Shown here piece after piece: positions 52,236-60,457 of a stretch of 64,000 nt of DNA. Both the position numbers and the translations under genes were made by a program. Position 1 is the first letter of the stretch; each line of letters begins with the position of its first letter. A model generated the notes under the pieces. That model was not told where the DNA came from, made no database searches, and worked only from the letters and a program-made list of their open reading frames with translations. The DNA is from Janthinobacterium sp051380875. Lineage in GTDB: Bacteria > Pseudomonadota > Gammaproteobacteria > Burkholderiales > Burkholderiaceae_D. The stretch covers positions 62,001 through 126,000 of the forward strand of contig NZ_JBNYXW010000004.1 in assembly GCF_051380875.1 (NCBI RefSeq). The letters run 5' to 3'.

Positions 52236-53609
52236 ATGAAACCTATGCGCCACCACATGTCCAAAATCCTCGCGTTCAGCCGCTTTTCCGTGCGCGATTT
52301 CCTCGCCACGGCCGGCCCCACCCTGCTGCTGGTCGGCGCCTTTTGTGCGCTGGCGTACTGGCTGGTCGATCCGGCGCCGCCGCGCCAGGTGCGGCTGTCA
52401 ACGGGGCAGGACAATAGCGCCTACGAAGAATTCGGCAAGAAGTACGCGGCCACGCTGGCCAAGCATGGCGTCAAGGTGGCCTTGCAGCCATCGCTGGGCT
52501 CGCAGGAAAACCTGCAGCGCCTGAATGGGGGTACGACCGATATTGCTTTCGTGCAAAGTGGCTCGACCGAACACGCGGACGCCGAACGGCATGGCTTGAT
52601 TTCCCTGGGCAGCTTGTTTACGGAACCCGTCTGGCTCTTCATGCGCGAAGACAAGATGGTGACGGAATTGACGCAATTGAAGGGCATGAAGATCAACCTG
52701 GGGCCGGAAGGCACGGGCGTGCCCAGCCTGTTCCGGCAGTTGCTGTCCGTCAATGGCGTGGAAGCGAATGAACTGACGGTGAGCGATTTGCAAAACACGC
52801 CCGCCACGGTGGAACTGCTGGAAGGGCGCATCGATGGCCTGGTGTTCAGCTCGGCGCCGGAAGCGCCGCTGATCCAGATGCTGCTGCAAACGCCGGGCAT
52901 CAAATTGTTTGATTTTTCGCAAGCCGAGGCTTATACGCGGCGCCTGCCTTTCCTCACGCATGTAGTCTTGCCGCGCGGTATCGTCGACCTGGGGCGCAAC
53001 ATCCCGGCGCAGGATTATCAGCTGATCGCGCCGACGGCCACCCTGGTGGCGCGCGAAGACTTGCATCCGGCCCTGATCGACCTGTTCGTGCAGGCTGCGG
53101 CCAGCATCCACGGCGGCACGGGCTGGTTCCAGCAGCAGGGGCAGTTTCCGTCCGCGCGCTACACGGAAATTCCCGTGGCGCCGGAAGCGCTGAAATTCTA
53201 CAAGGATGGCGCGCCCGTGCTGCAGCGCTACATGAGTTTCTGGCTGGCCAATTTCTTTGACCGCATGTGGGTGCTGGTGGTGGCGCTGGGCGCGCTGATC
53301 CTGCCGCTGTCGCGCGTGGTGCCGCCCTTGTACGTGTGGCGCATCCGTTCGCGCGTGTACCGCTGGTACGGCCAGCTGCGCACCGTCGAGCAGGCGCTGG
53401 AAGACGTGCCGCAAGAGCAGCGCGCGCAAGTGTATGCGGAGCAATTGAAGCGCCTGGACCAGATCGAGGAAATGGTCAACCAGATCTCGATCCCCCTGTC
53501 GTTTGCGGACGGCCTGTATGGCTTGCGCAGCCACATCAATTTCGTGCGCAAGCGCATCTTGACCCTGATGGGCGAACACCCTGCGGCGCAGATGGGCGCG
53601 CAGGCCTGA
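52236..53609 (+). CDS. membrane-anchored TAXI-type solute-binding protein
   Basis: A 457-residue protein with an N-terminal membrane helix (about 24-45), a TRAP-TAXI periplasmic binding domain (STGQDNSAYEEFGKKYA at about 55-71; TTDIAFVQSGSTEH near 97-111; GPEGTG near 150), a second membrane helix (about 345-365, WVLVVALGALILPLSRVV) and a C-terminal cytosolic helical tail (about 385-450). No TRAP permease genes are adjacent, so it is unlikely to feed a neighbouring transporter. Start may be ATG 52236 or ATG 52257. Confidence 0.82.
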   Translation: MKPMRHHMSKILAFSRFSVRDFLATAGPTLLLVGAFCALAYWLVDPAPPRQVRLSTGQDNSAYEEFGKKYAATLAKHGVKVALQPSLGSQENLQRLNGGTTDIAFVQSGSTEHADAERHGLISLGSLFTEPVWLFMREDKMVTELTQLKGMKINLGPEGTGVPSLFRQLLSVNGVEANELTVSDLQNTPATVELLEGRIDGLVFSSAPEAPLIQMLLQTPGIKLFDFSQAEAYTRRLPFLTHVVLPRGIVDLGRNIPAQDYQLIAPTATLVAREDLHPALIDLFVQAAASIHGGTGWFQQQGQFPSARYTEIPVAPEALKFYKDGAPVLQRYMSFWLANFFDRMWVLVVALGALILPLSRVVPPLYVWRIRSRVYRWYGQLRTVEQALEDVPQEQRAQVYAEQLKRLDQIEEMVNQISIPLSFADGLYGLRSHINFVRKRILTLMGEHPAAQMGAQA

Positions 53610-53644
53610 GCGGCCAGGCTAGCCGTGTGGCGCGGTGCGGCCCC

Positions 53645-54106
53645 TCAGGCGCCCAGCCACGGCAAGCCCGCCTTGCACCAGCCGCCTACCTGCTTGCGGT
53701 GGCCGTCGGCATCCTTGTCGCCTTCGAAGCCTTCGAGGATGTCGAAGCAATGCGCGTAGCCGTGCTCGGTGGCCAGCTTGGCCGCATGGCGTGAACGCAC
53801 GCCGGAGCGGCACAGGAACAGCAGCACCTGGTCCTTGCTTGCCAGGCTGTCCAGCTGCTGCATGAAATCAGGATTGGGCGCGCCGCCCGGATAAGTGGCC
53901 CACTGCACCGCACCATGCTGGGTATCGGCGAGGTCGGCCCGGCCGACCCAGTCGCGCTCGGCATTGGTGCGTACGTCGATCAGCTTGACTGCGCCATCAA
54001 GCTGCAGCAGTGCATACGCTTCCTGTGGCGTCACGGCGCCGGCATATGGCGTTCCCTCATTGGCGCGGCTGCGGGCGGTGTTCAGGATATCGGTGGCGGT
54101 GCTCAT
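53645..54106 (-). CDS. rhodanese-domain sulfurtransferase
   Basis: A 153-residue single-domain rhodanese with the nucleophile Cys99 in LFLCRSGVRSRHAA and the conserved LIDVRTNAERDWVGR entrance segment (about 42-56). Carries persulfide sulfur in the cytosol. ATG 54106 follows a G/A-rich sequence; frame continues upstream to 54205 without similarity. Divergent from glnA, whose regulatory region it borders. Confidence 0.92.
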   Translation of the reverse strand: MSTATDILNTARSRANEGTPYAGAVTPQEAYALLQLDGAVKLIDVRTNAERDWVGRADLADTQHGAVQWATYPGGAPNPDFMQQLDSLASKDQVLLFLCRSGVRSRHAAKLATEHGYAHCFDILEGFEGDKDADGHRKQVGGWCKAGLPWLGA

Positions 54107-54231
54107 GGCGTCCTCGCGGAAAGTGGAAAGGTGTGGACGATTATAGTGCGCTGCTGGCGTCCTGCAAGCGCGAATGCAGGGCAGATTATGCATGCACCAT
54201 AACAAGGCATTTTCTGGAAATTTCCCTTAAA

Positions 54232-54248
54232 TGCACGATAATAGTGCG
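54232..54248 (+). promoter_or_regulatory. NtrC-type enhancer site 1
   Basis: TGCACG-N5-AGTGCG at 54232-54248, close to the NtrC consensus TGCACC-N5-GGTGCA. It is 29 bp upstream of the second site (about three helical turns), so both face the same side of the helix. Confidence 0.65.
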
Positions 54249-54260
54249 TTATTTGTTTTT

Positions 54261-54277
54261 TGCACTTGTATAGTGCA
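54261..54277 (+). promoter_or_regulatory. NtrC-type enhancer site 2
   Basis: TGCACT-N5-AGTGCA at 54261-54277, a perfect dyad with only the central bases of each half differing from the NtrC consensus. It lies 100 bp upstream of the sigma-54 promoter, normal for an enhancer. Confidence 0.78.
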
Positions 54278-54376
54278 TTCTTGATTGGGTGCAAACCGTG
54301 CGCGCAAATCGCGGGCACGAAAACTTTCACTGGGATGGACAGGCTTTTCCCCTTGCCACTGGGAGCCTTCTAAAGC

Positions 54377-54392
54377 TGGCATGGAATCTGCT
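54377..54392 (+). promoter_or_regulatory. sigma-54 promoter of glnA
   Basis: TGGCATGGAATCTGCT (54377-54392): GG and GC are separated by exactly 10 bases, with two mismatches to TGGCACG-N4-TTGCW. Transcription would start near 54403, about 90 bases before the glnA start. Confidence 0.78.
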
Positions 54393-54491
54393 ATGATCCC
54401 TATGAGTTTTGGTGGCACGCAATGTTTGCTTCGCTTCATCAGCCCAGACGCACTAAGGTCGGCTCACCCCACATTCATTTAGGAGATACGC

Positions 54492-55907
54492 ATGGCAATG
54501 ACAGCCGCAGAAGTCTTGAAGATGGTAGAAGAGAACGAAGTCAAATTCGTTGATTTCCGCTTTGCCGATACCCGTGGTAAAGAGCAGCACGTGACGGTTC
54601 CCGTGTCGCACTTCGACATGGACAAATTTGAATCGGGCCATGCCTTTGATGGCTCCTCGATCGCTGGTTGGAAAGGTATTGAAGCCTCCGACATGATTTT
54701 GCTGCCGGATCCAAACACGGCCAATATCGACCCGTTCATGGAAGAAACGACCCTGTTCATGCAGTGCGACGTGATCGAACCGTCGGACGGCAAGGGCTAC
54801 GACCGCGACCCGCGCTCGATCGCGAAACGCGCAGAAGCCTACCTGAAATCGTCGGGCATGGGCGACACCGCCTACTTCGGCCCAGAGCCAGAATTCTTCA
54901 TCTTCGACAGCGTGCGCTGGAAGATCGACATGTCGGGCTGCTTCGTCAAGATCGGTTCGGACGAAGGTGCATGGTCGACCGGCAAGGACATCGAAGGCGG
55001 CAACAGCGGCCATCGTCCTACCGTCAAGGGCGGCTACTTCCCAGTGCCACCAGTGGACAGCTTCCAGGACATGCGTTCGGAAATGTGCCTGATTCTGGAA
55101 TCGCTGGGCATCCCGGTTGAGGTACATCATCACGAAGTCGCTGGCGCAGGCCAGAATGAAATCGGCACCCGCTTCTCGACCCTGGTCGAGCGCGCCGACT
55201 GGACGCAAAACCTGAAATACGTGGTGTGGAACGTGGCGCACAGCTATGGCAAGACCGCTACCTTCATGCCAAAACCTATCGTTGGCGACAACGGTTCGGG
55301 CATGCACGTGCATCAATCCGTATGGAAAGATGGCAAAAACCTGTTCGCTGGCGACGGCTATGCCGGTTTGTCCGATTTCGCCCTGTACTACATCGGCGGC
55401 ATCATCAAGCACGCCAAGGCACTGAACGCGATCACCAACCCGGGCACCAACTCGTACAAGCGTCTGGTACCAGGCTACGAAGCGCCAGTGAAACTGGCGT
55501 ACTCGGCGAAAAACCGTTCCGCCTCGATCCGTATTCCGCACGTTGCCAATCCAAAAGGCCGCCGCGTGGAAGCGCGTTTCCCGGATCCACTGGCCAACCC
55601 GTACCTGTGCTTTGCTGCACTGCTGATGGCTGGCCTGGACGGCGTTGCCAACAAGATCCATCCGGGCGAAGCTGCCTCGAAAGATCTGTACCATCTGCCT
55701 CCAGAGGAAGATGCACTGATCCCTACCGTGTGCGCTTCGCTGGAAGAAGCACTCGACGCGCTGGACAAGGACCGCGAGTTCCTGACCCGTGGCGGCGTGT
55801 TCAGCGATTCGATGATCGATGCCTACCTGGAACTGAAAATGCAGGACGTACAGCGCATGCGCATGACCACGCATCCTGCCGAGTTCGACATGTACTACTC
55901 GCTGTAA
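54492..55907 (+). CDS. glnA: glutamine synthetase, type I
   Basis: A 471-residue GS-I making glutamine from glutamate, ammonia and ATP. Catalytic segments DGSSIAGW (about 54-61), AGAGQNEIG (about 216-224) and KPIVGDNGSGMHVHQS (about 260-275) are intact, and the adenylylation site is Tyr400 in DLYHLPPEE. AGGAG precedes the ATG. Controlled by the NtrC sites and sigma-54 promoter upstream; ntrB and ntrC follow downstream after one intervening gene. Confidence 0.98.
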   Translation: MAMTAAEVLKMVEENEVKFVDFRFADTRGKEQHVTVPVSHFDMDKFESGHAFDGSSIAGWKGIEASDMILLPDPNTANIDPFMEETTLFMQCDVIEPSDGKGYDRDPRSIAKRAEAYLKSSGMGDTAYFGPEPEFFIFDSVRWKIDMSGCFVKIGSDEGAWSTGKDIEGGNSGHRPTVKGGYFPVPPVDSFQDMRSEMCLILESLGIPVEVHHHEVAGAGQNEIGTRFSTLVERADWTQNLKYVVWNVAHSYGKTATFMPKPIVGDNGSGMHVHQSVWKDGKNLFAGDGYAGLSDFALYYIGGIIKHAKALNAITNPGTNSYKRLVPGYEAPVKLAYSAKNRSASIRIPHVANPKGRRVEARFPDPLANPYLCFAALLMAGLDGVANKIHPGEAASKDLYHLPPEEDALIPTVCASLEEALDALDKDREFLTRGGVFSDSMIDAYLELKMQDVQRMRMTTHPAEFDMYYSL

Positions 55908-55940
55908 TGGCGCCATGCCGGCAACTTGCCGGTAGTAAAT

Positions 55941-55981
55941 AAAAAACGCGGGTGAGGCGATGGTCTTGCCCGCGTTTTTTT
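55941..55981 (+). terminator. terminator of glnA
   Basis: AAAAAACGCGGG (55941-55952) pairs with CCCGCGTTTTTT (55969-55980) around a 16-base loop. It separates glnA from the downstream genes, which need their own promoter or readthrough. Confidence 0.88.
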
Positions 55982-56063
55982 ATGCTGTACGCCAATGCGG
56001 CGCCAGTGCGCTGTTGTATAGTCGGCGCAGGATCGTTGCGGCAAGAGCCGGCAGGAGTTGAGA

Positions 56064-56570
56064 TTGACCAAGCATTACAGAATGGCGCTGATGGCAGGAT
56101 TGCTGGGCGCGGCAGCGCAGGCGCACGGGCAGCTGTATGTCTGCGCCGATGCACAGGGACACAAGACGTACACGGACAAGCGCGCCGGCAGCCATTGCCA
56201 GCTGCTCGACTTGCCCGGCGCCATGACGGAACCACCGCGCAAGACGGCGCCGCTGGCCGGTGCGCCCTTGCGTCCCGCCATGCAGGCGGCCACGGCGGCG
56301 CCTGCCGCAGGCGCGTTTCCCCGGGTCGATGGCGCCGAGCAGCGCGCGCGCGACCTGGACCGGCGCCAGATTTTGCAGGATGAATTACGCAGCGAAGAGC
56401 TGAAGCTGGCGGCGCAGCGCCTGGAATTGAATGCAGGCCAGCCTGAACGCCAGGGCAACGAACGCAACTACGCCAAGTACCAGGAACGCGTGGTGCAGTT
56501 GAAAGACAATATTAGCCGGACGCAGCAGAACGTCGAGGCCCTGAAACGCGAAATCGCGAATATTCGGTAA
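56064..56570 (+). CDS. DUF4124-type secreted protein with coiled-coil tail
   Basis: A 168-residue protein: signal peptide (about 1-22), a DUF4124-like N-terminal beta motif (QLYVCADAQGHKTYTDKRAGSHCQLLDLPG) with two cysteines likely disulfide-linked, a Pro/Ala-rich linker and a C-terminal coiled coil (about 100-165). The start is TTG 56064, because AGGAG stands 6 bases before it; the earlier TTG 56058 would be too close. Function unknown; it lies between glnA and ntrB. Confidence 0.7.
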   Translation: MTKHYRMALMAGLLGAAAQAHGQLYVCADAQGHKTYTDKRAGSHCQLLDLPGAMTEPPRKTAPLAGAPLRPAMQAATAAPAAGAFPRVDGAEQRARDLDRRQILQDELRSEELKLAAQRLELNAGQPERQGNERNYAKYQERVVQLKDNISRTQQNVEALKREIANIR

Positions 56571-56574
56571 TCAT

Positions 56575-57663
56575 ATGACCCCAGATAACCATTCCAGCCG
56601 TCCCGCCCACCTGGCCGGCCTTGATTTGCTGGCCTCGGCCGTGATCTTGCTCGACGGTGACGGGCGCATCAGCTATGCCAACGCGGCGGCGGAAAACCTG
56701 CTGGAAAGCTCGTTGAAAGCCTTGTCGCGGCAAAAGCTGACGGCCTTGTTCCTCAATCCCGAGGAATTGGCCGGCATCTGCGCGCAGGCGCTTGAACATA
56801 AATTTTCAGACTTGCGCCAGGACCTGAGCCTGGAACGGCCGGGGCGCGATCCGCTGCGCGTGCATAGCATCATCAGCGCCCTAGACGCGCCGCCCGACAG
56901 CGTGCTGATCGAGCTGCGCGAAAACGTGCAGCAATTAAAGCTCGACCGCGAGGAACGCATACTCGACCAGAGCCAGGTCAACAAGGAGCTGATCCGCAAC
57001 CTGGCGCATGAAATCAAGAATCCGCTGGGCGGCATCCGTGGCGCGGCGCAGCTGCTGGAGCTGGAATTGCCGGCGCTGCACCTGAGCGAGCTGCGCGAAT
57101 ACACGCAAGTCATCATCAAGGAAGCGGACCGCCTGCAAACGCTGGTCGACCGCCTGCTGGCGCCGCACCGCCGGCCGCACATCGTCGGCGACGTGAATAT
57201 CCACGAAGTGTGCGAACGCGTGCGCAGCCTGATCCTGGCCGAGTTTCCCAGCGGACTGACCATTTCGCGCGATTACGACGCCTCGATTCCTGAGTTTCGC
57301 GGCGACAAGGAGCAATTGATACAGACCGTCCTGAATATCGCGCACAACGCGGCGCAAGCCCTGGCCGAGCGCATCGAGGCGGGCGACGCCGAGCTGATTT
57401 TCAAGACGCGCGTGGCGCGCCAGGTGACTCTGGCCAAGGTGCGTTACAACCTGGCATTAGACTTGCATATCATTGACAATGGACCGGGCATCGCACCGCA
57501 GATCCGCGACCGAATTTTCTACCCGCTGGTGTCGGGCAGGGAAGGCGGCAGTGGTTTGGGGCTGACCTTGGCGCAAACCTTCGTGCAACAGCACCTGGGC
57601 GTGATCGAGTGCGAAAGCCGGCCTGGATACACCGATTTCAGGATCGTTTTACCCTTGCCATAA
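56575..57663 (+). CDS. glnL: nitrogen regulation sensor kinase NtrB
   Basis: A 362-residue soluble kinase with an N-terminal PAS domain (about 12-75), HisKA domain with His145 in NLAHEIKNPLGGIRGAAQLL, and a HATPase region with DNGPGIAPQI and GSGLGLTLAQ. It phosphorylates or dephosphorylates NtrC according to the PII state. It starts 4 bases after the DUF4124 gene stop; ntrC follows after 48 bases. Confidence 0.95.
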   Translation: MTPDNHSSRPAHLAGLDLLASAVILLDGDGRISYANAAAENLLESSLKALSRQKLTALFLNPEELAGICAQALEHKFSDLRQDLSLERPGRDPLRVHSIISALDAPPDSVLIELRENVQQLKLDREERILDQSQVNKELIRNLAHEIKNPLGGIRGAAQLLELELPALHLSELREYTQVIIKEADRLQTLVDRLLAPHRRPHIVGDVNIHEVCERVRSLILAEFPSGLTISRDYDASIPEFRGDKEQLIQTVLNIAHNAAQALAERIEAGDAELIFKTRVARQVTLAKVRYNLALDLHIIDNGPGIAPQIRDRIFYPLVSGREGGSGLGLTLAQTFVQQHLGVIECESRPGYTDFRIVLPLP

Positions 57664-57711
57664 GCGAGGGAGTATCCCACCCATGAAATCCATTGCGGGA
57701 CGCACACACAA

Positions 57712-59202
57712 ATGAAGCCAATCTGGATAGTTGACGACGACGAATCAATCCGCTGGGTGCTGGAAAAAGCCCTGGCGCGGGAAAATCTCGCCACCAAGAG
57801 TTTTGCCAATGCGCGCGACGCCATCGCTGCGCTGGAGTTTGACACACCGCAAGTACTCGTGTCGGACATCCGCATGCCGGGCGCGTCCGGCCTGGAATTG
57901 TTGCAGACGGTTAAGTCACGCTTTCCCGGCTTGCCTGTCATCATCATCACGGCCTTTTCCGACCTCGATTCGGCCGTCGCGGCCTTCCAGGGCGGCGCCT
58001 TTGAATACCTGGCCAAGCCCTTCGATATCGACAAGGCCGTCGAGCTGATCCGCCGTGCGCTCGAAGAGAGCCTGCGCGAGACCAGCGTCGAGTCGGGCCC
58101 GTCCGAAACGCCGGAAATTCTCGGCCAGGCGCCGGCCATGCAGGAAGTCTTCCGCGCCATCGGCCGCCTGTCGCAATCGAACGTGACGGTGCTGATCACA
58201 GGCGAATCCGGTTCCGGCAAGGAACTGGTGGCGCGCGCGCTGCACAAGCACAGTCCGCGCGCGGCGCAGCCTTTCATCGCCTTGAATACGGCGGCCATTC
58301 CCAAGGATTTGCTCGAATCAGAATTGTTCGGCCACGAACGCGGTGCCTTTACGGGCGCGCAAACGACGCGCCGGGGCCGCTTCGAGCAAGCCGAGAACGG
58401 CACCCTGTTCCTCGATGAGATCGGCGACATGCCGTTCGACCTGCAGACGCGCTTGCTGCGCGTGTTGTCCGACGGCCATTTTTACCGGGTCGGCGGACAC
58501 CAGCCCATCAAGGCGAACGTGCGCGTCATTACCGCCACGCACCAGAACCTGGAACAGCGCGTGCGCGACGGCCTGTTCCGTGAAGACTTGTATCACCGCT
58601 TGAACGTGATCCGCTTGCGCCTGCCCAGTTTACGGGAGCGGCGCGAGGATATCCCCATTCTGGTGCGCCACTTCCTGGTGCAAAGCGCGCGCCAGCTGGG
58701 CGTGGAAGCGAAACGCATGAGCGAGCCGACCATGCAGTTTCTCAGCAGCCTCGATTTGCCGGGCAATGTGCGCCAGCTGGAAAACCTGTGCAACTGGATC
58801 ACCGTCATGGCGCCGGGCCAGACGGTGGAAATCAAGGATTTGCCGCTGGAATTGACGCAAGGGCAGGGCGATGGCGGGGCCATGGCCGTGCCCGATGTAG
58901 CGGCGCCGGTGGCCGTAGCCCATGCGCATGGCGGCCAGGTGTTCGAGGCGGCTGCGCCCGTCAATGGCGCGCCGCCGGGCTGGATCGGCTTGCTGGAACT
59001 GCAGGCGGCCGGCATGCTGGGTGCGGGGCAGCAGGAAGTCATGGCCGTGCTGGGGCGGCAATTCGAATCGGCCCTGATCAAGACGGCGCTCAAGCATACG
59101 CATGGACGCAAGAATGACGCGGCCGTGCGCCTGGGCATCGGCCGCAACACCATCACCCGCAAGATTTCCGAACTGGGCATCGACGGCGCCAAGGACGATT
59201 GA
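57712..59202 (+). CDS. glnG: nitrogen regulator NtrC
   Basis: A 496-residue enhancer-binding activator. Receiver domain (1-120) with phospho-acceptor Asp52 (VSDIRMPG), AAA+ domain with GESGSGKE and the sigma-54-contacting GAFTGA loop, and a C-terminal Fis-type helix-turn-helix (about 450-490). The linker between AAA+ and DNA-binding domains contains an Ala/Val/Gly-rich insertion. Binds TGCAC-N5-GTGCA sites such as those upstream of glnA. Confidence 0.96.
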   Translation: MKPIWIVDDDESIRWVLEKALARENLATKSFANARDAIAALEFDTPQVLVSDIRMPGASGLELLQTVKSRFPGLPVIIITAFSDLDSAVAAFQGGAFEYLAKPFDIDKAVELIRRALEESLRETSVESGPSETPEILGQAPAMQEVFRAIGRLSQSNVTVLITGESGSGKELVARALHKHSPRAAQPFIALNTAAIPKDLLESELFGHERGAFTGAQTTRRGRFEQAENGTLFLDEIGDMPFDLQTRLLRVLSDGHFYRVGGHQPIKANVRVITATHQNLEQRVRDGLFREDLYHRLNVIRLRLPSLRERREDIPILVRHFLVQSARQLGVEAKRMSEPTMQFLSSLDLPGNVRQLENLCNWITVMAPGQTVEIKDLPLELTQGQGDGGAMAVPDVAAPVAVAHAHGGQVFEAAAPVNGAPPGWIGLLELQAAGMLGAGQQEVMAVLGRQFESALIKTALKHTHGRKNDAAVRLGIGRNTITRKISELGIDGAKDD

Positions 59203-59358
59203 TGCACTGCCGGACGGGGAGCCCGGACGGGGGCCTCTCCGTCCATTTCCCTCGCTGGCGTCTGTTGCACGCCACAATGCACAATGTAGGCGACCGATCA
59301 GGTAAGCTGGCGCTTGCCGGACTGTTTCGTCCGGTCTTAACTTTCATTGTGGAACTGT

Positions 59359-60324
59359 ATGTTGATTAATTGCGTGGCCTACCAGGATGGTAAAAAACTG
59401 GCCGACTTGCCGGTCGAGGATATCAGCGATTACGTCGAGCGTCCCGATTGCTTCGTCTGGGTGGCCTTGCTCGACGCCACGCCTGCCGAGCTCAAGCAAA
59501 TGCAGCACGAGTTTAGCCTGCACGAGCTGGCTGTCGAGGATGCACAGCGGGGACACCAGCGACCGAAGATCGAAGAATATGGCGACTCCCTGTTTGCCGT
59601 GGTGAAAACCGTGGAAATGGTCGAGAACGAACTGGTACTGGGCGAAGTCGATATCTTTGTCGGCGCCAATTACGTGCTCTCTTCGCGCAGCAACAGCTCG
59701 CAAGGCTTCCTGGGCGTGCGCGCGCGCGCCGAGCGCGAACCGCATCTGCTGCGCCAGGGCTCGGCCTTCGTGCTGTATGCATTGATGGACGCCGTCGTCG
59801 ACCGTTATTTCCCCGTTCTCGACGCGCTGGAATCGGAGCTGGAACTGATCGAGGACCGCATCTTCGACCGCGGCACCGAGCGCGACAACATCGAACGCCT
59901 GTACCAGCTCAAGCGCAAGGTCATGGTCTTGCGCCATGTGGTGGCGCCCCTGATGGAAGCGGTGGGCAAGCTGCATGGCGGCCGGGTGCCGCCGCTGTGC
60001 CACGATACCCAGGAGTATTTCCGCGATGTCCACGATCACCTGGCCCGCATCAATGGCACGCTCGATACCATCCGCGATACGATCAGCACCGCCATCCAGG
60101 TCAACCTGTCGATGGTGGCCATCGATGAGAGCGAAGTGAACAAGCAGTTGGCGGCCTGGGCGGCAATCTTCGCCGTCTTCACGGCGTTTGCCGGCGTGTG
60201 GGGCATGAACTTCAAGTTCATGCCGGAACTGGACTGGCAATACGGCTATCCCGTTGCCGTGGGACTGATGAGTTGCGTCTGCGGTTATATGTATTACTTG
60301 TTCAAACGTTCTGGCTGGCTGTAA
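59359..60324 (+). CDS. corA: CorA family magnesium/metal channel
   Basis: A 321-residue pentameric channel protein with a large N-terminal cytosolic domain, two C-terminal helices (about 264-283 and 298-315) and the signature GMN at 282-284, followed by KFMPEL. ATG 59359 is used; an upstream TTG frame start adds four residues. A hairpin CCGGAC-TGTTTC-GTCCGG (59317-59334) stands 25 bases before the start. Confidence 0.95.
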   Translation: MLINCVAYQDGKKLADLPVEDISDYVERPDCFVWVALLDATPAELKQMQHEFSLHELAVEDAQRGHQRPKIEEYGDSLFAVVKTVEMVENELVLGEVDIFVGANYVLSSRSNSSQGFLGVRARAEREPHLLRQGSAFVLYALMDAVVDRYFPVLDALESELELIEDRIFDRGTERDNIERLYQLKRKVMVLRHVVAPLMEAVGKLHGGRVPPLCHDTQEYFRDVHDHLARINGTLDTIRDTISTAIQVNLSMVAIDESEVNKQLAAWAAIFAVFTAFAGVWGMNFKFMPELDWQYGYPVAVGLMSCVCGYMYYLFKRSGWL

Positions 60325-60457
60325 AATTTCCTGAAAATCTGTATTATTAAGCAATAGTCAGGGGTACAATCGCGGCAAGTCCGTTCGTTCGGGCCATGGC
60401 GAAAGGTTGCCGCGCCGGCAGGTTTGCTTGCGCTTCCAGTGCTGCGCAGGAGCATTC

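Larger units (their letters stand above)
54107..54491 (+). other. 385-bp intergenic region: regulatory DNA of glnA
   Basis: Gene-free space between divergent rhodanese and glnA, AT-richer than its surroundings. It carries two NtrC-type dyads and a sigma-54 promoter (listed separately). The stretch from 54107 to 54230 contains further TGCACC and AGTGCG half-sites but no complete dyad. Confidence 0.7.

Noticed and set aside
54413..54429. TGGCAC...TTGC as a second sigma-54 promoter upstream of glnA
   Set aside because: GG and GC are 12 bases apart, not 10; the element at 54377-54392 has the correct spacing.
59212..59244. GGACGGGGAG...CTCTCCGTCC hairpin after ntrC as a rho-independent terminator
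   Set aside because: The stem is good (one G-U pair) but no T-run follows on either strand; function uncertain.
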